The position numbers and the translations under genes were made by a program. From Callorhinus ursinus (Eukaryota; Chordata; Mammalia; Carnivora; Otariidae): 64,000 bases of DNA. Where the stretch lies: NCBI RefSeq assembly GCF_003265705.1, contig NW_020312902.1, positions 12,668,294 through 12,732,293 on the forward strand, read 5' to 3'. This document shows, piece by piece, positions 1-12,962 of the stretch (position 1 is its first letter; every line of letters starts with the position of its first letter). The notes beneath the pieces are model-generated. The model searched no databases, had not been told where the DNA came from, and saw only the letters and a program-made list of their open reading frames with translations.

Positions 1-180
1 AACTCTCAAGGCACACATGTAATTGTTAGGTCTGAGGAAGAGAAAAGAGCCCAATATGGAAGCAACAGGGTGACCAAAGGAGGAAAGATCAGTCAGGGGC
101 CAGAGCATGTACCACTTTGAAGGTGACAGTTAGGATGTGGACTTTCCACTGAGTGAGAAGTATAGCACATGGAGGGTGAC
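1..180 (-). repeat. L2-like LINE 3' fragment, cut by window edge
   Basis: Phrases such as CAGGGGCCAGAGCATGTA and GTGGACTTTCCACTGAGTGAG match the reverse complement of the conserved L2 3' region, which reads like 'ggccagatcatgtagggcc ... ggactttggcttttactctgagtgag'. The copy is heavily diverged and no TSD can be seen. The family is inferred from memory of the consensus. Confidence 0.5.
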
Positions 181-1941
181 TACCTATCTCACTCATACCA
201 TATTATGATGCCCTGAGAGGTCTTGTGTCTATGTGGGACACTAACACCCTTTTATCAACAAAATAATGTTAGATCAGTTATAGAAAGTACTAATGTATGT
301 GGCCTTTCACTTTATGAAGCTGATAGTTCTATGAATGACAAGGAAATTTAAATAGAAAAGAAGCACGTAGATTGATTTGAACCCACTTTAAGACTTCAGT
401 AGAAGGGGTGATATGCTTTTCTTCATTAGTTTCATCTTTAAGGGAGGCATAGAGCTACATTTCTAAATGTGGTAAAATAAATAACATTAAGGATATATAC
501 TGAATGATTGAAAAATCAAAGCAAGATGGCATTAAGTCTTTAATTCGCATGCCTTTTTATTAAAAAAAAAATACTGGAAAGACTTAGCTCACATTATGTT
601 CCAGCAAAATGAAATATGGCTTTTTAATGAGAAATGTCATTTTCCTGGGTTATAAAAGGACAACAAAAATGATAAAGCCAGTCAAAACTACTAGGGTTCT
701 TTTTTCCCCCCTCTCTCCCATATGTCCACTATTTCATTTTGATATACTGATCAAGCCCTTTAGTTTCCCTTTGGGAGGAAAGACGTATATAACTAGGAAA
801 TATTACTCAACGTGTATTTATGGCTGTTGTTGGTTTCAATAGTGAACAAACATAGAATGAATTTTTATTTGTCTGCTGTTCTTTATAAAAATTAAATAAT
901 CAACTGTATTTTTTTTTTCCTATTTGGATCCTAGAGTCCCTTTACAAATATTAGCTAGTCACACCTTAGCACCTTCTGGAGAGAGTGGTTTATAAAGTGA
1001 CAAGTTAATTGAAAAAACAAGACATCATCACCCCAGTCACCAGGCAGGAGAGAGGAGCAGAAATAGGAAGCTTGTGTGGGCTTCCTAGAGTTTGCTCCAG
1101 TGTGGAGCATACTTTACAAGTGGTGTGATTATTCCAGAGAGGGCAGATGCATTTGATAAACAATAATTGATATGGGGAAATACGGGGGCGTTCACCTGCA
1201 TCAGGAAAGACCAGAGCTGAGCACACTACTGCCTGCCAATTAATTCTAGAAGAGTCCTAAAAGGAGGTAGATATGTTAATAAGGGAGCAAAACATCCTTA
1301 TAACAGATCAAACTGAATCTTATATTGATGACTCTTTGAGTAGTGTGGCCCATGGAGTCCTAGGGTGATTTATACAGTCTAATCAACCACCTGGGAAATT
1401 TTATTTACACCTGTGCAACCAATGAGCTAGATAAGGGACATAAAATAGTGTCCCAGGGGTTCACTTTTGTCTAAGATATATGGGGCTCACAAAAAATCTC
1501 TTTTCCCTATCCAGCATTTTTCAGTTTCCTCTGATTTCAGCCCTTTACCAAAAATAACACCAACAATACTTACCTCATATAAAGGCTATCAGTGGAAGAT
1601 GTGGCAAGATGAATGCAACATTATCATGACAGTGTATTTTATATTTTATACCAAAATCTACTTTTAATTCTGGGAAATCCATATAACTTTTGACCTATGA
1701 TGTTCTTCACAATCGGCCCATAAAAACTGAAATTTTAGTTGTAAAATTAAATATTCAGAATGCCATGGGTAATACATATCTACCAGAAGAATGATAAAGT
1801 ATTCTAACAGAAGAGGATGTTGTCACACTGTACTATGTTTGATAGATAATGAGACACAGGCTGGAGAACTCTGAATTTACTTCCTGCAAAATAAGAGGGA
1901 GTTGATATATGGTTTAGAACAACTGTAATTCCAGACCTCCA
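181..1941. other. Unique non-coding DNA
   Basis: AT-rich sequence with short T and A runs. I see no repeat family, exon, CpG island or convincing reading frame. The longest frames here (66-77 codons) have no recognisable domain. Confidence 0.6.
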
Positions 1942-2141
1942 TTTTTTAAAAAGATTTATTTATTTATTTTGGAGAGAGGGAGAGAGAAAGAGAATGTAGG
2001 GGGTAAGGGCAAAGAGAGAATCTCAAGCAGATTCCACTGAACAGGGAGCCTAACGTGGGGCTTGATCTCATGACCCTGAGATCATGACTTGAGCCAAAAT
2101 CAAGAGTTAGAAGCTTAACCAACTGAGCCATGCAGACACCC
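1942..2141 (-). mobile_element. Can-SINE (older, diverged)
   Basis: Read on the minus strand, it starts with GGGTGTCTGCATGGCTCAG, passes through an A-box-like TTGGTTAAGC, and ends in an AATAAATAAATCTTTT-type tail that shows here as the T/A-rich left edge. Many substitutions relative to the other copies suggest age. No clear TSD was found. Confidence 0.9.
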
Positions 2142-2537
2142 TCCTGATCTCTATTGCTTAAGAGGGAACCTCCAATTACATTATTAGAATCCTTATTCTT
2201 TTTTCATAATTCATAAGCAGTTTGCCCATCTATACCTGCAAATAAATTTCTGGTCCTTATGTTAATATTTATATCTCCGAATTCCTAAGATTTCAATGGT
2301 AGAATGATCCTTGACTCTAACTCACCTTTCAGAGACAAGATCTAGAGTAGTCACATCTCACAAGTGTTTGTAGATGGCCTAATCGATCCTGGTAAATGTC
2401 CATGATATAGTGTGAAATTATGCACATATATACACACATAATTTAGCCTACATACTTTTTTTTCTTAGAAAATACCAAGTATTGTATGCCTTTGCCTGTT
2501 CTCCATTTGGCTCATCCCTACTTATTTTATAAAACCC
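2142..2537. other. Unique non-coding DNA
   Basis: A spacer between two Can-SINEs. It holds a short TATATACACACAT stretch near 2423 but nothing else that can be identified. Confidence 0.6.
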
Positions 2538-2743
2538 GGGGGTGCCTGGGTGGCTCAGTCAGTTAAGCATCTGCCTTTGGCTCAAGTCATGATCCCAGGG
2601 ATCCTAGAATCAAGCCCCTGTGTTGGGCTCCCTGCTCAGTGGGGAGTCTGCTTCTCCCTCTGCCTCTGCCCCTCCCCCTGCTAGTGTTCTCTCTCAAATA
2701 AATCAATCAATAAATAAAATGAAATCTTTAAGCAAAACAAAAC
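2538..2743 (+). mobile_element. Can-SINE
   Basis: It has the head GGGGTGCCTGGGTGGCTCAG, the tRNA-like part GTTAAGCATCTGCC, a CT-rich middle, and an AATAAATAAAATGAAATCTTTA tail running into an A-rich end. It is essentially full length at about 200 bp. Flanking ATAAAACC / ACAAAACC could be a short degenerate TSD. Confidence 0.92.
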
Positions 2744-2794
2744 CTAGCTCAAACATTGCCTCCTCCATCTCACCCCCTGACTTCCAGTCTGAGA

Positions 2795-2975
2795 GAGTAG
2801 TTCCTCTATTTGCTCCCACAACACAAATTCATGTCTTTATCAGTACACTCATCACACTGAGATGAAACCTTTGATTTACTTCTCTATTTTCCCCCCATTG
2901 GACTCTACTCTCCATGAAGGAATGAGCCATGTATTTATTTATTATAAATCCCTCTTATATGATAAGCTACTTAAT
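2795..2975 (+). repeat. L2-like LINE 3' fragment
   Basis: The order CTTTATCAGTACACTCATCAC ... TTGGACTCTACTCTCCATGAAGG follows the L2 3' end ('tagcacttatcactatctg ... cactagaatgtaagctccatgagg'). It is diverged, so the family is tentative. Confidence 0.5.
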
Positions 2976-5279
2976 TTAAACATGATCTTGAGAGTAACGG
3001 AAAGACAAAGAACACTTTTATGTAGGGAAGTGATACAAATAGATATGTTTTCTGAAGTTTTACTTACTCTGTGACATGAACTATGGCTTCTAGATGGTGA
3101 TGACTGAAGGTAAAAAGAGTTAGGAGATTATTTCAGTGATTTAGGAAATAGGAAAGAGTTTGTGCTAAACTAGAGGACTACTCTTGAGGAGGTGGGGGAA
3201 GGAAAAAATTATATTAAGTTTACATCATTTAGAGATTTGTAAGCTGAGTCTACTTTTTCCCTCTCTCTTTATATTTAATCAAAGATATTTTCTTGAGTTC
3301 CTAGCTTGTATTTTTGAAAAGATGCTGGTAACATTCTCTGAAACAAGAAACAGAGGAGGAATATGCAAAATCAGGTACATTCAGTTTTGAACATTTTGAA
3401 CTTGAACTTTTTATTGCTATGCCTCTCAGGAATCTCAGAATGGAGGGGAACATGGTACCATCCAGGAAGAGTACATCATATGAGAAATATGGAGGCTTAA
3501 AACGGAAACCTAGAAATAAGAATGCTAAGTGATGAACAAGGAGGGAGGCAAGCAAAGTAGAACTATTCAATTGCAAACAACACCGAGGAGAGCAAGAGGA
3601 GTTGTTGGCTACCATTAGGTTGTAACACATGTCATTCTTCACCTGCATGGATTTCCTGGGGTCTCACCCTGCAGTTCCCTGTCGTTCTTAATCTATAACA
3701 TGGATCTGCTCAGTAACATGTGAAGAAAGAACAGTCATTCTCCAAGGAACATGCAGGAAAGACCAAAGATTGGGTGAGACTCTTTTCCTTCCCTTCTCCA
3801 GTGTGGTATTCTCATAATAAATCAATTCTTGCTTTCATTTTCCATCTGAAAAACTCAATTCATTGTAAATTGAAACAAATAAAACTCTACATAATACAAA
3901 TCACATTCGAAGTGCTCAGTGCTTTGTTGGCTGATGATATGGAGAGATTGTTTTATCAGCTTTGAAGGAAATATTCATCACCATTTTGGCAACTTTGTCA
4001 CTCACATTTGGAAGCATCCCTTATGTTTAACTGAGGAGAAAAGACAAGGATGAGCTCTTAAAATAAAGATGTAGAGGTGGAATCATTCTGGGCTTTGCTT
4101 AACCCCACAAATAAACAAACAAAACAAAACAAATAAACCAAAATGATTGGATAATTCTGACCTAAAAATGTCAAGGCCACATTGTTATCTCATACCCTGT
4201 AAACATGTGGATGATCATTTTATTTTCCCTGAGGCACAAAAGTAGAACATATCAGGTCACGCTGGTAATAAAGTTTGGTTCAGTTGAAGTTGCTGCTTCG
4301 GAGCTCTTGCCTCAATCTGGGCAATTCAAAAGGTGGTCTGAAGTCTGTGACATATCTCCTCAATGTGAAATTTTGGTGACAAAGTGACTTGTACATTCAT
4401 TTTAGGCAAGTCATTTATTTGCTAGAAGAGCAGTAAGATTTTTTCATGAGAAGTCCATAAAAACATCTGAAGGACCACACAAAAGTGTGGAAAAGCTTTT
4501 AAGTTCCTTCTAAATTCTGTGATTAATGGTGGCATGTTATTTCAACAGGAGACATGGGATTCTCTCCTTACAAAGCTGTAGGAGTTAAGGCAAAGGTGAC
4601 GGCATCTATAGGTGGCCATGAGGAAACAGAATCCCTGCCAAACTTTATAGGAAATGTCTCCATGAAGTCCATACCTCCAGGTAAAATCAGGCCCTCACAC
4701 TGGATTCAGAGAACAGTCACTCTTCCTTGCTCTCATCCATCATACCGGGTGCTCTTTATCCAGCATAGTTAGCACTGTTGGCCAACTAGTGTTCTGCAGA
4801 GGGTGTGCTGGGGGTCCAAAGAAATTATTGTTTTGTTGCCTTCATATAACAGGAAGCCAGAGACAATGAGGTGAAGTGGAAATGTTGCAGTTCACGACTC
4901 TGTTGAGGCAGAGAAGTCACAGATGTCCATACCTCATGTTTTTGTCGTAACTAGCCCAAGTTCTTTTAAATTACTGAGAGCTGAGGGTGAAGAAGGTGAC
5001 TCAGGCTTCATCTCCTGGATGGCAAACAGCCACTGAGTTTAGCTCCAAAGCTGGGTGAATTAGGGGTGAAAAGTCACACAAGTCAATTTTCAGGATTATG
5101 TATGTTTAGAGCAGTCAAGAAAGGATTTGAAATAAATTTTTGCTAAAGATGAGGAAAATAAGTCTCTAGAGAAGGGAGATGACAGATTTAGCATCACTGT
5201 GTGAGGAAGTATTTAGTACTTTTTGCTAAATGTTTTCCATTCTTCATCATCAAAGTTTCATGTGAGATTGTATTTTCCT
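2976..5279. other. Unique non-coding DNA
   Basis: No recognisable repeats or exons. A minus-strand frame of 115 codons at 3301-3648 has no known motif and no supporting splice or promoter context. An AAACAAAACAAAACAAATAA-type simple stretch lies near 4113-4140. Confidence 0.55.
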
Positions 5280-5550
5280 GTTTCCATGATGATGGTATGG
5301 TCATGTGACTTGTTTCGTCCATTGAAAATGGAGCAAAATGATACTTACTGTTAGAATCTTTAAGAGTCATGAGTAAATTGCCTTGTCCATTTGCCTATCA
5401 GGGAAAATATGGAAGCAGGGAAATGGAGCTTCTACTGCCTAGATCCATGAGTGAGGACCACATAAAACAAAGCCTCCTGGTGGACCCATGATGGGTAGTT
5501 GGTGTGAGTGAATAATAAGCCTTTTATTCTTTTAAGCCTCTTAAACTCAG
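5280..5550 (+). repeat. Ancient LTR-like interspersed repeat, family unsure
   Basis: GGTCATGTGACTTG ... CCATTGAAAATGGAG near the start and GTGAATAATAAGCCTTTTATTC ... TAAGCCTCTTAAACTC at the end resemble a common mammalian repeat class with 'catgtgac ... gtgagcaataaacctttattgtgttaagccactg'. An AATAA polyadenylation-like signal is present. I cannot name the family with confidence. Confidence 0.35.
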
Positions 5551-6009
5551 GGATTGTATTTTATTTTAATTTTATTGTTTTGTTTTGTTTTTTACTGTAG
5601 CATAATCTAGCCTATACTGATTGATGTATTTCTCTAGAAAATGGAATTTCCAGATGCAGAATCCAAATTTACTTTCTTGTAGCCTAGTTTTTGGCCTATA
5701 ATACAAAGCTGTGTATAAAAGTACATACCAATACATATGCCCAATCACATGTGGCCAAGAAAATATGGTAGTCATTACATGTGCTGAATGAGCGATACTT
5801 ATGGTTCCTTAGCCAGCTGGCCTTTAGAAATCATGCATGACCTTATTAGTCACATCTATAATTTTGATATCATGGAAAAGTATAACTTTGTCCAAAATCA
5901 TGATCACAGGTGGAATTATTCTATTGCTCTTTAACCTTGGATTTCTCTCTCTATAACTCAACCATAATCTCCCTCCCTATGTAACTCTATGTGTATTGGC
6001 TGAGATGTT

Positions 6010-6440
6010 TACATTTATCTGTTAGGACAGAGTTCAAGTGTAAATAACAACCACCACCAAACTGACAGTAGCTTAAACAAACAGGTGTTGTTATTGTTTT
6101 TTTTTCTCATATCAAATATTTAGAGATTGGTAGCTAGTCAAGGTTGTTTTCAAAATCTAGATCTTTTCTTCTATTCAGTCTTTATTATGTTCTTCAGTTT
6201 TATGCATGGTGCACCATGGTTGCAAAATAGAAGCTGTGGCTCCAGTCATCACAGCCACATATGAAGTAGGAAGAAGAGAGAAGAAAGCAGAACAGTACTG
6301 GCCGAGTTCATTTCAGCTTCATTGGCCAAGACCATGACTTATGCTCACTCCTCAAGGCGAGAGATGTTGAAAAACTACAAACCAGAATTTTCATGATTGG
6401 CTTGGACAAATTCATCTTTTGAAAGTGAGCATATTCTCTC
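6010..6440 (+). repeat. Ancient interspersed repeat, family unsure
   Basis: TGACAGTAGCTTAAACAAACAGG followed by TTTTCTCATAT, and later CATTGGCCAAGACCATGAC, recall the widespread 'agtggcttaaacaa ... ttatttctctcat ... cattggccagaactcagtcacatg' repeat. It is much diverged. The extent is approximate. Confidence 0.35.
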
Positions 6441-6829
6441 CCAGAAAACAAGCAGGATTCTTGCTGGCAAGGAAGAAGAGAATGAATATAATATTTGTCT
6501 TACCATCTGTTCATGTTTATTGCAGGTCATGAGATGAAAGATGATATCACCTCAGTACACCTGAAGAATTGTGTAATACCCAGTCACCTTTTATTGCTGA
6601 TTTACAAGCAAGGACATAGAAAGTTCTTTGGAATAATGAAAATTGTGTATAGTACCCCCTCCTAGAGGTCCATGTCATTGCAGCTACTTTTGATTTTTAT
6701 GAAGTAAGACTCTTGAGTTATGTCAGAACAAAGACTGAGAAGGCTTGACTGCATAGCATTGTTAGAAAGCTATCGAAATATGATCAGTGAGAGATGTGGC
6801 TTGTTAATTCTAGTTCCTGCTAAATTCAC

Positions 6830-7035
6830 TGGGGTAGGTAGCAAGCACCAAGCTTTGGATTCAATTAGACCTGAGTCTAACTCAAGGATTTACTACTTTG
6901 CTTTACTACTGGATGACCACATGTATGGGTCATTTTACCTCTGTGATTCTCACCTCTAAATGGGATAACAACCTTTAAGATTTTCAAGGAAATTAAATTA
7001 TAATAGGTCATAAATATCTACTAGTGTTACTCATA
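6830..7035 (-). repeat. MIR
   Basis: In plus-strand order it shows GACCTGAGTCTAACTC, TTTACTACTTTGC, GGTCATTTTACCTCTGTGA, TCACCTCTAAATGGGATAA and a terminal AAATTAAATTATAATAGG. This is the pattern of an inverted MIR core and tail. It is a typical old copy with no TSD. Confidence 0.6.
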
Positions 7036-8534
7036 GGTTCTTCACAAAATAAAAGCATTGGAAACAATTTAGAATGTGATGTAGTGAAAATGGAAGAGGG
7101 AGAAAGTTATATGTTGGGATAGTAACACATCAACCCCATGTTCCACCAGCAACTCCATTTCTCTCACTACTTGAAGCTACTCATATAACAGAAACTCTCG
7201 GTTGGATTTAAAAAAAAATCTGAAAAATCTCTCCTATTTCTTTCAATTTCTGTGAGCTCTAGCTATCAGCTTTCTAACTGATTCTTTAAATTATTCCTTA
7301 TTCCATAGTGTTGTATAATTTATACAGAACACTCTCTCATGTCTTGTATTATTTAATTCTCCAAAGTGTTTGGTGAAAGGATTTTATATGAAAGCAGTGA
7401 CACAAAATAAAGCAGCATTGTACCAGTGTCTTGCATCTTTAATAAAGTTGCTCTCAAACAGCATTTCAGTAAATGAAATGTATCCAGCAATGGCAAATTT
7501 TCATATATCAAAGATATGCTCTGACCTGCTCTGGGACATAAAGCCTAATACTATAATAGAGCCCAGAGGTTTGTATTTGATTTGATTTGGCTTTCTTTCC
7601 TTTCTTCTAAAGAAGATATTACCTAGTTTCTAAAATAATAATCATAAGAGTAAAAAACCCATCCCATCCAATGGCAGAGAAGAAGCATCATTAAGATTGA
7701 AAGCATACAGTGTCAATGTTAGATCCTAAGTCTTTTGAGAAAAAAATGCGTACATACACATACACACATACACACACAAAGCAAGGGAGGGAAAGGGGCT
7801 TTGTCAACCTTAATTATTTATAACACATTTCCAGGAATGTTCCAAGCCTCATTCTGTAAGAAACTGTCAAACATGAAACACAGAACAAAGAGAGAATCCC
7901 TGAAGGACTTAGTAAAGCATGAGTGAGATTTATGATTAAGGACACATGTGTGTAGACAGAGTGACTTCAAATGCCCAAGAGCAAATAGTCATGGGAAACA
8001 AACAGAGTCACCCTACTGGAGATGGAAAAAAAGGCCTGACAACTATAACATCCCCTTCCTGATCATGTGACACCACTGCTACAAATCAGCCTGCCTCACC
8101 ATTCCAGGGAGAGCTGCTTATTACAATGGAAAATAATGGTCTTTCAAGGCCACAAAAAATGCAATATTTGTCTTATAGAGGAGAGAGTTTCTTTTTCCCT
8201 GGATAAGCATCTCCATGGTAAAAATTGAAGGGCACAGAGCAGACAGCTCTGCTCCCATATAATGCCTAATGAGGAATCAAAGTGCTCAAGGCAGTGCAAT
8301 ATTCATCTACTTCTTTTTGGAGTTTGGAGACATGTTAATCTCCAAGTTTAAGAGTTTTCTGTTGAAAGGTAAGTATCTCATGGAAGAATAACACCTAAGA
8401 AATTGTCAACTAACTCATGGGGCAAAGGTCCTATGATGGTCAGAGTCAGATGTTATAAGTGGTGATAGAAATCACAAAGGAACCCAAGATATTTGACCCA
8501 TTCAACTAGTCCTTAAATAAGGACTAGTTTTATT
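7036..8534. other. Unique non-coding DNA with a short CA-rich stretch
   Basis: A short CA-rich simple repeat lies at about 7751-7778 (ACATACACATACACACATAC). Elsewhere I recognise nothing. Short open frames overlapping the CA stretch are artefacts of low complexity. Confidence 0.55.
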
Positions 8535-8551
8535 TAAAAGTGGGAAGGGAA
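8535..8551. repeat. Left target-site duplication of the 8.5-9.65 kb L1
   Basis: TAAAAGTGGGAAGGGAA (17 bp) is repeated exactly at 9651-9667. The perfect match fixes both ends of the insertion. Confidence 0.93.
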
Positions 8552-8613
8552 TATCCCAATGTATGTATGTATGTATGTATGTATGTGATATATATATATA
8601 TATATATCTCACA

Positions 8614-8656
<43 letters not shown>
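8552..8656. repeat. Compound microsatellite (TGTA)n-(TA)n-(CA)n
   Basis: Consecutive runs of TGTA (8560-8586), TA (about 8589-8607) and CA (8623-8655) occupy the left end of the inverted L1. The run abuts the ORF2 sequence CATCTTTGTCCATTCAT, so it probably grew from the TG/TA-rich stretch that L1 carries at this point rather than from host DNA. Confidence 0.85.
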
Positions 8657-9243
8657 CTTTGTCCATTCATACGTCAATGGACATTTGTGCTCTTTCCATT
8701 GTTTGGCTGTTGTGAAAATTGTTGCTATAAACATTGGGGTGCACGTGCCCCTTCTGATCACTACATTTGTATCTTTGGTGTAAGTACCTAGTAGTGCAAT
8801 TGCTGGATCATAAGGTAGCTCTATTTTTAACTTTTTGAGGAACCTCCATACTATTTTCCAAAGTGGCTGTACCAGCTTGCATTCCCACCAGCAGTGTAAG
8901 AGGGTTCCCCTTTCTCTGTATCCATGCCAATATTTGTCTTTTCCTGACTTAATTTTAGCCATTCTGACTAGTGTGAAATGGTATCTCATTGAGGTTTTGA
9001 TTTGTATTTCCCTGATGTTGAGCATTTTTTTTCATGTGTCTGTTGGCCATTTGTATGTCTTCTTTGCAGAAATGATTGTTCATGTCTTCTGTCCACTGCT
9101 TGACTGGATTATTTGCTTTTTGAGTATTGAGTTTGATAAGTTCTTTATAGATTTTGGATACTAGCCCTTTATTTGATAAGACATTTGCAAATATCTTCTC
9201 CCATTCTGTCAGTTGTCTTTTGGCTTTGTTGACTGTTTCTTTG
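8657..9243 (-). pseudogene. L1 ORF2 C-terminal fragment (dead)
   Basis: The minus-strand frame holds the classic ORF2 C-terminal wording, for example [21 protein letters not shown] followed by [11 protein letters not shown]. Only the region past the reverse transcriptase is present. It has no start, no endonuclease and no catalytic RT motif, so it is a non-functional piece of the inverted L1. Confidence 0.9.
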
Positions 9244-9650
9244 CCAACAATGTGGGTGGATTGAACTAGAGGTCATTATGCCAAGAGAAATAAGTCAGTC
9301 AGAGAAAGACAATTATCATATGATTTCACTCATATGTGGAATTTAATAAACAAAACAGAGGAACATAGAGGAAGGGAAGGAAAAATGAAATAAGATGAAA
9401 TCAGAGAGGAAGACAAATCATGAGAGACTTTAACTATAGGAAACAAACTGAGGGTTGCTGGACGGGTGGGGTTGGAGGGATGGGGTAACTGGGTGATGCG
9501 CTAAGGAGGGCACTTGATGTAATCAGTACTGGGTGTTACATGCAACAGATGAATCACTGAACTCTACCTCTGAAACTAATAATACATTATATGCTAATTA
9601 ATTGAATGTAAATGAAATAAAATTAATAAGAGTATCAAAAAAATGAAAAA

Positions 9651-9667
9651 TAAAAGTGGGAAGGGAA
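9651..9667. repeat. Right target-site duplication of the 8.5-9.65 kb L1
   Basis: Exact 17-bp copy of 8535-8551, directly after the A-rich tail. Confidence 0.93.
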
Positions 9668-9859
9668 GACATGGACCTACTTTACCATTACCTTTTTTAT
9701 TTCCAGTTCCTTCCTTCCCTTTAATTCCTACCTATGTAAATGCAATGTTTTTAGCTTTGTCAAGGAAACCTGAAAGTCTGAGAAAAAAGGTGACTGCTTC
9801 TTTTACCATTTAAAATTTGGAGATTAAATAAAAGACCCCTACTCTTTTGAAACCCTATG

Positions 9860-10005
9860 CTAATCCCTATAATCCTAAATCTGTCTTACAAAATATTACT
9901 CTAATTTTACAAAGCAGTAAGGAAGTCTTTGTAAAAGTAACAGATTTGTTCATGATGGTGTAACTAATAGCTAGCAAGCAAGATTTGAAACAAATATCCC
10001 TATAC
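9860..10005 (+). repeat. Probable MIR fragment
   Basis: ACTCTAATTTTACAAAGCAG, then AGATTTGTTCATGATGGTGTAACTAATAGCTAGCAAGCAAGATTTGAA, follows the MIR 3' half ('ccattttacagatgagg ... ttgcccaaggtcacacagctagtaag ... gatttgaa'). Confidence 0.45.
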
Positions 10006-10099
10006 ACACTACGTAAATATTATTTTCAAGATGAGAAAAGCAGTTGATAAAATCACTGGGGTACTGATAAATGTCCTTCCTTCAATCAAAATGAATAGA

Positions 10100-10165
10100 A
10101 TGGATAGAATTTTCTTTTTCTTTCTTTCTTTCTTTCTTTTTAACGATTTTATGGATAGAATTTTC
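10100..10165 (-). mobile_element. Tail-only retroinsertion (SINE or L1 stub) with TSD
   Basis: A 15-bp direct repeat, ATGGATAGAATTTTC, lies at 10100-10114 and 10151-10165. Between them is a 36-bp insert made of (TTTC)n plus TTTTTTAACGATTTT. Read on the minus strand this is AAAATCGTTA followed by an A-rich tail, close to the last bases of a Can-SINE (AAAATCTTTA). The simplest reading is an extreme 5' truncation that left only the tail. Confidence 0.7.
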
Positions 10166-10249
10166 ACAAGTGTATTTACTTCTTTTCTTCCTTTTTTCTC
10201 CCCATCCTTTATTTCTTCAATAAATGTTTTAGGCTGATATTAGAGGATT

Positions 10250-10755
10250 AGATAAAACAAAGCCCCATTCTTGGGACAGTTATATTCCAATAGGTAGGAT
10301 ACAAAAAATAAACAAAGAAATAAATGTATGTTGGGTAGCAATGAGCACTGTGAAAAATGTAAAACCACAAATGAAGTTAGAGAGTGAGGACCTAAGGCCA
10401 CGTTTGTGGTAGTTTTGGTGGTACTCTCTGGGATGTCCTTGTCATAGCATATAATTTGAGCAGACTTAAATGAAATGAGTAAGCAGAAGGAATAGTAAGT
10501 GCAAAGGCCCTGAGCAGAACCTCACTTGGAGTAATTAGGAAGAGCAAAGATTTGAATCAAAAATGACTGAAGAACAGGGAGATAGGGAGAAAATATGAGA
10601 TTAAATCAGAAAGATATCTAAGGGATAAATCATACAGGACCCTACAGGCCATGGTAGGGCTTCAGCTTTTAGGCTGAGTAAGAGGCAAAGCCAAACGAAG
10701 GTTTTGAGGTAGAATAATGATATGATCTTATGCAAGAGATGGATGAAGCTGATAA
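10250..10755 (-). repeat. L2 LINE 3' end
   Basis: AGTAAGTGCAAAGGCCCTGAGCAG, CATACAGGACCCTACAGGCCATGG and AATAATGATATGATCTTATG match the reverse complement of L2 ('cagggcctttgcacttgctg'; 'atggcctacaagggccctg'; 'agatcatgtcactcc'). The copy is about 500 bp and old. No TSD was found. Confidence 0.75.
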
Positions 10756-10813
10756 GAAGTATTCTAAGTCTGGATATATTTTCATTACAGCCAACAGGAT
10801 ATACAAATGAATT

Positions 10814-11942
<1,129 letters not shown>

Positions 11943-12951
11943 GTATGTGAGAAAGTTGAAAAGAAACAATTCATGGCATGAGCCATGTAAGCATGTTGTA
12001 TGCCAAAAATTTGGGTGAAGGTAGGAATACTCTGAGGTCTTAAACCTAGCTATGGTATTGGTCTACAATATCATCCTACCCATCTTGTGGATTTTGTAGT
12101 CCTCTTTCCTTTGACTTAGACCTATCATATTGAGATTCTGAAGACATCTTTTGCTATCCAATTTATACTGCATTATCAATTTGTTATTCATACAAATTAT
12201 TTCCAGCAAGTTTGGTTTTTCTCTCTTTCCTCCTAGTTTGCTTGAAATCTTAAAAAATTGTTTAAGTCTGAATCTGTGTGATAAGCCCTTTAGAAATGAA
12301 AATGCCACATTTAATGGTACAAGACATATCAGATAGTTGGGATTCTTGTACTACCAGAGAAATGTTCATTAGAAAGAAATCTGGCAGCAATACTGCCATT
12401 GCTAATTCAAGTTAAAAAAATCTAACAATGCAAATGTAAAGCCAAGAAACTGTGTTTGTTATCAAGTTATTCTATCAATGAAGAAAATTTCTGTGCTGCA
12501 GATTCAAACTTCTCCAGGAATTGTCAGGCAAGGAAGAAGAGATTCTATAATTTTTAGAATTTTTGTGACACCTAAATTTTCAGTTGAAATCAAAGTTTCC
12601 TGGGAAGGGGCAAGCGATGACTTCTTTCGCCCCTATATGCTAGATACTGTTCTTAAATTATTGTAATATTGTGTGGAAACCATGCATACTAGGGCAGCGT
12701 TGAATGCCCAGCTACCACTTTGCAAGTACAGACCATATGTAATTATAGAATTTTCCAACTCATTTGTTTCCAAATACTGGTGTAGTAGTTGGTGATCTAT
12801 GATGTGTGGCTTCTGATAGCTGCACAAAACTGATCTCAAAACTCTATTTACCTCAAAACTCTATTATTTGGGGCTTGGTCATAAGAGGCTTTCCCACAAT
12901 CCACATACATCCTCCTTACATTTCTCCTTTATTTTTTTTCTATATGCTTTA
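11943..12951. other. Unique non-coding DNA
   Basis: No repeat or gene recognised. Overlapping short frames on both strands at 12063-12336 and 12478-12839 have no known motif. Confidence 0.55.
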
Positions 12952-12962
12952 AAACTTAGCTG

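Larger units (their letters stand above)
8552..9650 (+). mobile_element. 5'-truncated, 5'-inverted (twin-primed) L1
   Basis: The right part (about 9244-9650, plus strand) is the L1 3' end: the end of ORF2, the 3'UTR with AAACTGAGGGTTGCTGG and TGATGAATCACTGAACTC..., and an A-rich tail. The left part (about 8655-9243) is minus-strand ORF2 sequence lying just upstream of it in a full L1. At the far left are TGTA, TA and CA repeats, where the L1 has 'gatgtggtatatatatacac'. Perfect 17-bp TSDs flank the whole. This arrangement is the signature of twin priming, with about 50 bp of L1 lost at the inversion junction by my estimate. The perfect TSD suggests a fairly young insertion. Confidence 0.9.

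Noticed and set aside
8609..9025. 138-codon minus-strand frame as a gene
   Set aside because: It is L1 ORF2 C-terminal sequence that runs into a CA repeat. It has no start region or catalytic domain.
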